DNA of 18,201 nucleotides from JAAZPG01 sp012797375 (lineage in GTDB: Bacteria; Acidobacteriota; Aminicenantia; Aminicenantales; UBA4085), in NCBI GenBank assembly GCA_937868205.1, contig CALMMC010000057.1, positions 1 through 18,201 on the forward strand, written 5' to 3'. The notes below the pieces were generated by a model that was given only the letters and a program-made list of their open reading frames with translations, was not told where the DNA came from and ran no database searches. Shown piece after piece: positions 12,783 through 18,201 of this stretch (the first letter of the stretch is position 1; the number at the start of each line of letters is the position of its first letter). The position numbers were made by a program, and so were the translations under genes.

Positions 12783-13220
12783 ATGGCCCTGAAAGACAAA
12801 GCGATCGACCCGAATTTGAAGCCCGACCCTGAGCTGGCCGCGGCCGTCCCCGGCCTGCGGGAATCCGACGGAACCGTTTCTTGCGCCGCGGCCATGCGCC
12901 TGGCCGAAACGAAAAACACCGATCCCGAGGCCGTCGGCCGGACGCTCGACGCGATGGCCGTGACTCTCGGGCGCTGCCAGATCGGAACCTTCGGATATCC
13001 CGGTCACGCCAAGGGATGGACGGGAGCCGGGCTCGAGGCCCGGCCGGTGCCGGACGGCTTGGAAAACGCCCTCCGGGAAGCCGGGGGGAACGATCGGAGC
13101 ATAACCTGTTCGGACATCTGGGCGTTGGCCTCGAGATTCGGCCTCTCCCGGCTGCACGCCGGCTGGCTGGCCGACCGGGCCGGGCTGAAAATCCGGAAAT
13201 GCCAGCTCGGAGCCTTCTGA
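12783..13220 (+). CDS. Unrecognised protein with two copies of a Cys-containing 42-residue unit
   Basis: A 145-aa cytoplasmic protein I cannot name. Residues 29-70 and 104-145 align with each other without gaps: 10 of 42 positions are identical (Asp1, Cys6, Leu12, Ala13, Gly24, Asp28, Cys37, Gln38, Gly40, Phe42). Each unit has a [ST]-C start, a predicted helix-turn-helix-like middle and a C-Q-[IL]-G-x-F end, and the second ends the protein. The middle looks like a small winged helix, and four conserved cysteines could bind metal or an Fe-S cluster; both are inferences. A hydrophilic linker (71-103) joins the units. ATG 12783 is 6 nt after AGGAG (12772-12776); ATG 12777 touches it. It is divergent from the ABC importer and 18 nt before the radical SAM gene, so a regulatory role or partnership with that enzyme is plausible. 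Confidence 0.8.
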   Translation: MALKDKAIDPNLKPDPELAAAVPGLRESDGTVSCAAAMRLAETKNTDPEAVGRTLDAMAVTLGRCQIGTFGYPGHAKGWTGAGLEARPVPDGLENALREAGGNDRSITCSDIWALASRFGLSRLHAGWLADRAGLKIRKCQLGAF

Positions 13221-13238
13221 GCCCTCCTCACGCTTGAA

Positions 13239-14237
13239 ATGACGAAAATCGAAAGAATCGAGGCGGCCCTTTCCGCCTGGAAAGGCCGGGAAGAGGCCTG
13301 CGACCTCTGTCCCCGCCGATGCCGGACCGACCGCCGGGCCGGGCCTTCGGGCTTCTGCCGAACCGGCGTCAAAGCCGTCGTCGCTTCGTCCCTGCTTCAT
13401 TTCGGAGAGGAACCCGTCCTCAGCGGGCTTGCCGACGTCTGCGCCCCGGAAACAGGCCGGAAGCGCCGGCTGGGATCGGGGACGATCTTTTTCTGCGGAT
13501 GCAATCTCCGTTGTCTCTTTTGTCAAAACTACCAGATCAGCTGGCTGGGGAGAGGGCGCCCGGTCGAGGACGAGGAGCTCGCCGGCTTGATGCTCGACCT
13601 CGAGCGGCAAGGCGCCCTCAACATCAATCTTGTCTCCCCCACCCAGTCCCTTCTCCCCATCCTGCGGGCTCTTCGTCTCGCCTTGATCCGGGGCTTGTCT
13701 CTTCCCCTCGTCTACAACACGAACGGATATGAACGGGCGGATGTCCTGGAACGGCTGGCCGGCATCATCGACATCTACCTGCCGGACTTCAAGTATGCCC
13801 TGTCCGAACCCGCCGCCCGGCTGTCGGGGGCGGCCGACTATTTCGAATGGGCCGGCCCGGCTCTCCAGGAAATGTTCGTCCAGCAGCCCGACCTGGAGCT
13901 CGATGAGGAGGGCCGGGCCGTTCGAGGAACCATCGTCCGGCATCTCGTTCTGCCCGGGCAGGTTCCTAATTCCCTGGCCGTCCTCGACTGGCTGGCCCAA
14001 ACCTTCCGCCCGACCGTCCCGTTAAGCCTGATGAGCCAGTTCCGGCCCTGCTGGCGCGTTCCCCCCGACCTCGACCGGCCGCTTCATCCCGGGGAATACG
14101 AGGCCGTTCTCGACCGCGCCCGCCGGCTGGGTTTCGATCCCTTGTTCGCCCAGCCGGAGCTTTTCGCCGACGGCCGGCACTTGAATCCCGACTTCGACCG
14201 GAAAGATCCCTTCCCCTGGAAGCGGCGGAACGCCTGA
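13239..14237 (+). CDS. PflX-type radical SAM protein (putative glycyl-radical activating enzyme)
   Basis: A 332-aa radical SAM protein of the PflX (COG1313) group, annotated by similarity as pyruvate formate-lyase activating enzyme; the true substrate of most members is unknown. The SAM cluster motif CxxxCxxC is C88, C92, C95 (GCNLRCLFCQNYQIS). An extra N-terminal cysteine set (C21, C24, C28, C40) could hold a second cluster. YNTNGYE and IIDIYLPDFKY in the barrel and HLVLPGQVPNS toward the end are typical of the family. No pyruvate formate-lyase or other glycyl-radical enzyme gene is in the window. The ATG lies 18 nt after the double-repeat protein gene, with no clear ribosome-binding site, so the two genes are probably coupled. 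It is convergent with the DUF3014 gene, 11 nt away. Confidence 0.88.
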   Translation: MTKIERIEAALSAWKGREEACDLCPRRCRTDRRAGPSGFCRTGVKAVVASSLLHFGEEPVLSGLADVCAPETGRKRRLGSGTIFFCGCNLRCLFCQNYQISWLGRGRPVEDEELAGLMLDLERQGALNINLVSPTQSLLPILRALRLALIRGLSLPLVYNTNGYERADVLERLAGIIDIYLPDFKYALSEPAARLSGAADYFEWAGPALQEMFVQQPDLELDEEGRAVRGTIVRHLVLPGQVPNSLAVLDWLAQTFRPTVPLSLMSQFRPCWRVPPDLDRPLHPGEYEAVLDRARRLGFDPLFAQPELFADGRHLNPDFDRKDPFPWKRRNA

Positions 14238-14248
14238 TCCGGCGAAAA

Positions 14249-15058
14249 TCACCGGTACGGCCGCGGAACGGGCAGCTGGGCTTCGGTGAATCCCAAGGCC
14301 AAGGCGATCTCCCGCAGCTTCACTTGGATGAGCTGGAGGTTTTCCGGTCCCATCCGGAGGAGATGCTTCTGGACGTCGTCCAGGGATTCGAGCTTTTCGT
14401 CCTTGAAGAGATACGTGGTGATGTCTTTTTTCACCGCGATCGGCTGTTCCAGGACCGGCGTTCTCAGGATCTCGATGATCGCCCGGTAAAGGGTCTGGTG
14501 GAAATCGCCCGCCGGGTATCCCAATTCCCGGTAAGCTTGCTGCAGGAGGTCGCGACATTGGGCGTACGCCCGGGCGCAGGCCGCGGTCCCGAGGCTGTCG
14601 AAGACGTCGGCCGCGGTGTTGTAGCGGGCATAGGAGGAGGGATCGAGATAGGTTTCGCCCCCGCGGACGTACGTCTTGAACGGTCCCCCGGGGATGAAGA
14701 AATCGAATTGAGTCCGGGGGCTTTGGCCGTTGGCCACGGCATCGACGGCCGCGGCGCACCGCCGGATCAGGTCCCGGCTCCGCAGCCACCGGGCCAGGAC
14801 GGGATCGGAGGATATCTCCCCGGCCAAAGCCCGGACGGCCTCATCGCTTCCGTCCAGGGGAACGGCCAGCGGGGCGGCCGCCGCCGCGTCGATCTCCCGC
14901 GGCTTTTCCGCGTCGATTTTTTCGGCCTGGGCCGGGGTGATTCCGCCGTCGGCGTTTTTCAGCCGTCCGGAAAAAAAGTAGTAATAGGCGCAGAGGCCCA
15001 GGAGGACGACGATTAAAACGACGACCGCCGCCCGGATGATTTTCTGCTTCTCCTCCAC
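14249..15058 (-). CDS. DUF3014 family membrane-anchored protein
   Basis: A 269-aa protein starting at GTG 15058, with AGGAGG 4 nt upstream. One membrane helix (about residues 9-28, AAVVVLIVVLLGLCAYYYFF) is followed by a short charged linker and a soluble domain that would face the periplasm. The domain matches DUF3014 as I know it: SDPVLARWLRSRDLIRRCAAAVDAVANG, PGGPFKTYVRGGETYLDPSSYARYN, AYRELGYPAGDFHQTLYRAIIEIL and KHLLRMGPENLQLIQVKLREIALALG. The function of the family is unknown. It begins 10 nt after the DUF4097-like gene and is the last gene of the acyl-CoA synthetase operon, suggesting an envelope or lipid-related role by association only. Confidence 0.85.
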   Translation of the reverse strand: MEEKQKIIRAAVVVLIVVLLGLCAYYYFFSGRLKNADGGITPAQAEKIDAEKPREIDAAAAAPLAVPLDGSDEAVRALAGEISSDPVLARWLRSRDLIRRCAAAVDAVANGQSPRTQFDFFIPGGPFKTYVRGGETYLDPSSYARYNTAADVFDSLGTAACARAYAQCRDLLQQAYRELGYPAGDFHQTLYRAIIEILRTPVLEQPIAVKKDITTYLFKDEKLESLDDVQKHLLRMGPENLQLIQVKLREIALALGFTEAQLPVPRPYR

Positions 15059-15068
15059 GGCCCCTCCT

Positions 15069-15839
15069 TTATTTCGTTTTGCGGACGTCCACGCTCCCAT
15101 GCCGGGTCGAAACGATGACCAAGGCGCCCTCGCCCGACCCGACCGTTCCGGAAACGCGGGCCGGTTCGGCCGCCGGAGTGACTTCAAAATCGCACGAGAC
15201 CGTCCCCTCCGGGGCCTCGACTTCCAAGCGGCCTTCGAAACCGGGCTCCAAGAGAACGTCGATCGGGCCTTCGTCCAGGACAAGGCGTACGGCGTCCTCC
15301 GGGCGGGCGTCGAGAAGCTCGACCTCCATCGAACCCCGGCCGATCTCGGCGTCCAGGCTGCCGGAGTAGTTTTCAACGCGGAGATCGCCGTCGTCAAGGC
15401 GCAGGAAAGCCTCGCCGTAAAGGTCGGAAAGCTGGAGGCGGCCCCGGCCGGCCGTGACACTCCGGAGGAAGACCCGGTGCGGGACGCGGATCAGGAGATG
15501 GACGGTCCGGCCGCCGGCGAAATCCTCGTCGCCGGGACCGGCCGTGATCGCCGTTTCGCCGCCTTCGGAAGCGATCTCGACCCGGGGGATGGACGCCGCG
15601 GAATCGTTCCGGGTTTCCTCGGCCGTGACCTCCAGTTCCTCCCGGTCCCAGCCGCGGATGATGATGTTTCCATAGATGTTCGTGACTCGAAGAACGCCTC
15701 CGGCCGCGAACTCCGAAACCTGCTGGAAGGCTTCAGGCTCGCGGCTCCAGCGGCTCCCCTCGTCCACATAGACCGGGATGACACACGAGACGGTGGCGGC
15801 CGCCACAACCGCCGGCAGCATTCCCCGGAAGATTTTCAC
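15069..15839 (-). CDS. DUF4097-like beta-helical lipoprotein
   Basis: A 256-aa exported protein rich in short beta-strands of the pattern used by the DUF4097/putative-adhesin beta-helix family, for example VTNIYGNIIIRGW, LQLSDLYGEAFLRLDDGDLRVENYSGSLDAEIGRGSMEVE and VIVSTRHGSVDVR near the end. The N-terminus (KIFRGMLPAVVAAATVSC) is a signal peptide with cysteine 19 as a possible lipidation site, although TVSC is not an ideal lipobox. GTG 15839 is chosen because AGGAGG is 6 nt upstream and the resulting signal peptide is well formed; a GTG at 15860 overlapping the previous stop would add seven arginine-rich residues. It sits between acyl-CoA synthetase and DUF3014 genes. The role is unknown; envelope surface structure is likely. 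Confidence 0.8.
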   Translation of the reverse strand: MKIFRGMLPAVVAAATVSCVIPVYVDEGSRWSREPEAFQQVSEFAAGGVLRVTNIYGNIIIRGWDREELEVTAEETRNDSAASIPRVEIASEGGETAITAGPGDEDFAGGRTVHLLIRVPHRVFLRSVTAGRGRLQLSDLYGEAFLRLDDGDLRVENYSGSLDAEIGRGSMEVELLDARPEDAVRLVLDEGPIDVLLEPGFEGRLEVEAPEGTVSCDFEVTPAAEPARVSGTVGSGEGALVIVSTRHGSVDVRKTK

Positions 15840-15856
15840 GGACTTCCTCCTCCCCC

Positions 15857-17638
15857 TCACTCCCGGTACAAGCCGTCGATCAAGGCTTTATACTTCTCCT
15901 CCACCCGGGAGCGCTTGACCTTGAGCGTCGGAGTCAGCTCGTCCCGCTCGATCTCGAATTCCCTTTCGAGGAGAAGGATTTTCTTGATTTTTTCGTAGGG
16001 AGCGAGGCCCGGCGTGCAGCGTTCGATTTCCTCCCGGTAGAAATCCCGGACATCGTCGCGGCCGCACAAATCCTTTCTCGCGGCGAAGGCGATGTTCCGC
16101 TCGCGGGCCCAGGCCTCCAGTTTCTCGAAATTCGGAACGACCAGGACCGAGATGAACTTGCGGCCGGCCCCGACGACGACGGTCTGGGCGATGTAGGAGC
16201 TTTGTTTGAGCAGGTTTTCAATCGGCTGGGGGGCGACGTTCTTGCCGCCGGCCGTGACGATCAGGTCCTTCTTCCGGTCGGTGATGACCAGGAAGCCGTC
16301 GACGTCGAGATGGCCGATGTCCCCTGTGTGCAGCCAACCGCCGGCCAGGGCCTCGGCCGTTTCCGCTTCTTTCTTGAAATAGCCCTTCATGACATTCGGG
16401 CCGCGGACGAGGATCTCCCCGTCCGGAGCGATCTGGACCTCGACTTTCGGAACGACCGGGCCGACCGTTCCGAAACGGATTTTCGTGAAGGTGTTGCAGG
16501 CCACGACCGGCGAGGTTTCCGTCAGGCCGTAGCCTTCGAGAATGACCAGCCCGATGGCGTGAAAGAACTCGGCGATGTCCCGAGACAAGGGCGCTCCGCC
16601 GGAAACGAAGAACTTCACCCGGCCGCCGGTTTTCTCCAGGATTTTCGAAAAAACGAGCTTCTGGGCGAGGCGGAGGCGCAGGCTCCGGCGGGGGAAAAGG
16701 GCGGCCGTCCGCCGCTGGGCTTTCCGGCTCGCGCTCAGTCCGCCGCGCAGGGCCCAGAAAAAGATTTTCTTTTTGAGAGCCGATCCGGCCAGGATGCTGT
16801 CCATGATCCGGGCATACAGTTTTTCAAAGAGCCGCGGAACACTGACCATGATCGTCGGCCTGACTTCCAGGAGATTCTGGGCGACGGTATCGATGCTCTC
16901 GGCGAAAGCCACGGTCGAGCCCTTGTAGAGGAACGAGAACATCGTCATCCGTTCCAAGACGTGGGACAAGGGGAGGAAGGAAAGGATCGTGTCGCCGCAG
17001 TGGAAATCGGTCACGGCGTCGAGCGCCCGGGTGTTGCTGAAAAAATTGTCATGGCTCAGCATAACCCCCTTGGGGACGCCCGTCGTCCCGCTCGTGTAGA
17101 TGATCGAGGCGATGTCGTCCGGCTTGACCGCGGCGGCGGCCCGCTCGAAGGCCTCCGGATCGGCCGCCTCGGCCTGCCGGCCCTTTTCAACCACGTCCTT
17201 GAAGGGGATGAATCCCCCGGCGGGCTGATCCTCAAAAGAGAGGAAATGAGCGACGAGGGACAAGGACGGCCGGATCGCGTCCACCTTGGCCTGCAGGTCG
17301 GGCGTCGAACAGACGACGATCTTCGCCTCGCTGTCATCGACGATATAACGGATCTGCTCGGGCGTCAGGGTCGGATAGATCGGCACCGTCACCGCTCCAG
17401 CGGCCAGGACGGCGAAATCCGTCATCACCCAATCCGGACGGTTCTCCGAAAGGATGACGAGCCGGTCGCCCGCCCCCAAGCCCAGCGACCTCAACCCCAG
17501 GGAAATCTGCCGGACGCGGTCATAAAGCTCCTGGGCGGAGATCGGAACGTATTTCCCGTCCGCCTTATAAAGGAGCTGGTCTGGTTTTCCGTAGGCGCGG
17601 AGCGTGTTCAAGGGAATCTGGCCGAGCGTCTGAATCAT
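15857..17638 (-). CDS. Long-chain fatty acid--CoA ligase (FadD15-like, AMP-forming)
   Basis: A 593-aa ANL-superfamily adenylating enzyme that activates a fatty acid to acyl-AMP and then acyl-CoA. Motifs in order: P-loop YTSGTTGVPKG (181-191), LPLSHVLERM (222-231), the A5 motif EGYGLTETSP (368-377), GWLHTGDIG (434-442, Asp440 binding the ribose), DRKKDLIVTAGGKNVAPQPIENLL (454-477) and a C-terminal lysine-containing lid ending in TPTLKVKRSRVEEKY. Length and the KFISVLVVPNFEKLEAWARE segment fit the FadD15/long-chain group found at membranes. AGGAGG is 6 nt before ATG 17638. Two envelope-protein genes follow in the same operon, so the product may feed lipid or lipoprotein modification as well as beta-oxidation. 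Confidence 0.93.
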   Translation of the reverse strand: MIQTLGQIPLNTLRAYGKPDQLLYKADGKYVPISAQELYDRVRQISLGLRSLGLGAGDRLVILSENRPDWVMTDFAVLAAGAVTVPIYPTLTPEQIRYIVDDSEAKIVVCSTPDLQAKVDAIRPSLSLVAHFLSFEDQPAGGFIPFKDVVEKGRQAEAADPEAFERAAAAVKPDDIASIIYTSGTTGVPKGVMLSHDNFFSNTRALDAVTDFHCGDTILSFLPLSHVLERMTMFSFLYKGSTVAFAESIDTVAQNLLEVRPTIMVSVPRLFEKLYARIMDSILAGSALKKKIFFWALRGGLSASRKAQRRTAALFPRRSLRLRLAQKLVFSKILEKTGGRVKFFVSGGAPLSRDIAEFFHAIGLVILEGYGLTETSPVVACNTFTKIRFGTVGPVVPKVEVQIAPDGEILVRGPNVMKGYFKKEAETAEALAGGWLHTGDIGHLDVDGFLVITDRKKDLIVTAGGKNVAPQPIENLLKQSSYIAQTVVVGAGRKFISVLVVPNFEKLEAWARERNIAFAARKDLCGRDDVRDFYREEIERCTPGLAPYEKIKKILLLEREFEIERDELTPTLKVKRSRVEEKYKALIDGLYRE

Positions 17639-17650
17639 GTGATCCCTCCT

Positions 17651-17672
17651 CGGCTCCTCCGTGCGGGAGCCG
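17651..17672 (-). promoter_or_regulatory. Leader hairpin next to the acyl-CoA synthetase ribosome-binding site
   Basis: CGGCTCC and GGAGCCG (7 bp) form a hairpin with an 8-nt loop in the roughly 40-nt leader, ending directly against the AGGAGG (17645-17650). The second strand itself contains GGAG. It could modulate translation or RNA stability; no ligand class is recognised. Confidence 0.4.
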
Positions 17673-17684
17673 CAAGATGGTCCT

Positions 17685-17713
17685 TTTATAGCACATCCGG
17701 CCGCGACGGGAAA
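17685..17713 (-). promoter_or_regulatory. Promoter for the acyl-CoA synthetase operon
   Basis: TATAAA (17690-17685 on the minus strand) with a TGC extended -10. The -35 at 17 bp (TTTCCC) is weak, which is common for extended -10 promoters. The start site is near 17678, giving a leader of about 40 nt. Confidence 0.45.
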
Positions 17714-17748
17714 GGGTTTCCGGCGGTCGGGACGCCGGCTTCGTGTTT

Positions 17749-17777
17749 TTGCCAAACGTCCGATCGAGCCGTATGAT
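17749..17777 (+). promoter_or_regulatory. Promoter for the ECF sigma factor gene
   Basis: TTGCCA (17749-17754), a 17-bp spacer and TATGAT (17772-17777), each 5 of 6 to consensus. The start site is near 17784 with about 47 nt of leader. It looks like a housekeeping sigma-70 promoter rather than an ECF-type autoregulated one. Confidence 0.55.
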
Positions 17778-17831
17778 GTCATCGGCCGGAATAAAACCCG
17801 GAATTGAGGTGTATTCAGAACGGGAGCTCAT

Positions 17832-18201
17832 ATGAGGCGCATCGATCCGACGGAAGAACGGAGGCTGGTCGGCCGGGCGAGAGAGGGTGACATGGAAGCG
17901 TACGAGAACCTGGTCAGGACTTTTGAGCGTCCCATTTACTTCCTCTGCTTGAGAATGGCCGGCGCCCCCCAGGCGGCCGACGACCTGGCCCAGGAAACGT
18001 TCATCCGAGCCTACGGCGCCCTTTCCGGATTCAAGGAAGGCCGCGATTTCTATGCCTGGCTCCGACGCATCGCCGTCAACGCTTCCCTGAATCATCTCCG
18101 GGCGGTCCACCGCGAAAACCCCCTGGGCGCCCGCGAACCGGCCCCCAGCCGTGATCCGCATCAGGCTGAGCCACAACGCCGCGAGGCCGAGCGGGCATTC
18201 C
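17832..18201 (+). CDS. ECF-type RNA polymerase sigma factor (RpoE-like), cut by window end
   Basis: Partial gene; 123 codons are visible and the frame is open to the window edge. The N-terminal helix (EERRLVGRAREGDMEAYENLVRTFERPIYFLCLRM) and region 2 (AADDLAQETFIRAYGALSGF, then FYAWLRRIAVNASLNHLR) are typical of ECF sigma factors, which bind core polymerase and the -10 element. The linker after about residue 95 is charged and proline-rich; region 4 would lie beyond the window. GGGAG (17822-17826) is 5 nt before ATG 17832. It is divergent from the acyl-CoA synthetase operon. An anti-sigma gene often follows such factors, but that part is not visible. Confidence 0.9.
   Translation, partial: MRRIDPTEERRLVGRAREGDMEAYENLVRTFERPIYFLCLRMAGAPQAADDLAQETFIRAYGALSGFKEGRDFYAWLRRIAVNASLNHLRAVHRENPLGAREPAPSRDPHQAEPQRREAERAF

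Noticed and set aside
12753..14000. A 415-codon minus-strand open frame opposite the double-repeat and radical SAM genes
   Set aside because: The plus-strand frames carry clear repeats and a radical SAM cluster motif; the antisense translation looks random.
16202..17776. A 524-codon plus-strand open frame opposite the acyl-CoA synthetase
   Set aside because: It is antisense to a fully motif-supported ligase and has no recognisable domain.

Overview
The window reads as a compact, high-GC bacterial chromosome segment with 18 complete protein genes, one tRNA and one gene cut by the right edge. There are no insertion sequences, CRISPR arrays or phage genes. A tungsten-type aldehyde:ferredoxin oxidoreductase, a PflX-type radical SAM protein and lipobox-type lipoproteins point to an anaerobe with a diderm envelope. 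The gene mix (DUF3014, DUF4097, FadD15-like ligase, MerR/tRNA-Pro/SurE block) would fit an Acidobacteriota or Aminicenantes-like lineage, but that placement is a guess.

Layout. (1) 1-2167, plus strand: aldehyde:ferredoxin oxidoreductase followed by a MoaD/ThiS-like sulfur carrier ending in Gly-Gly. (2) 2407-5498, minus strand, a tight operon read from right to left: PQQ-repeat lipoprotein, HD-domain hydrolase, a MobB-ThiF fusion, and the nucleoside phosphorylase PpnP. (3) 5582-5752: a 56-residue CxxC protein, convergent with rarA (5753-7078, minus). (4) 7206-8715, plus: MerR-like regulator, tRNA-Pro(GGG), surE. (5) 8725-9387, minus: DedA membrane protein with an unusually long leader. (6) 9696-12547, minus: a FecCD-type ABC importer (binding protein, permease, ATPase). 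It is divergent from (7) 12783-14237, plus: a protein made of two copies of a cysteine-bearing 42-residue unit, then a PflX-type radical SAM enzyme. (8) 14249-17638, minus: FadD15-like acyl-CoA synthetase, DUF4097-like lipoprotein, DUF3014 protein. (9) 17832-end, plus: start of an ECF sigma factor.

Common theme. The left third has pieces of a molybdenum/tungsten pterin pathway: the oxidoreductase that uses the cofactor, a small sulfur carrier, and a single polypeptide joining a MobB-like GTPase to a ThiF-like adenylyltransferase that could activate the carrier. The ABC importer in the middle belongs to the structural class that includes MolABC, so it could bring in molybdate or tungstate, but iron chelates or cobamides are equally possible.

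The most unusual spot is the divergent control region at 12548-12782. Two back-to-back promoters with the same -10 (TACCAT) are separated by 16 bp. A symmetric inverted repeat fills that gap, and the importer's leader can fold over its own ribosome-binding site. The uncharacterised double-repeat protein encoded next door is a candidate regulator. Promoters here are unusually easy to read: many have 17-bp spacers and a TGn extended -10.
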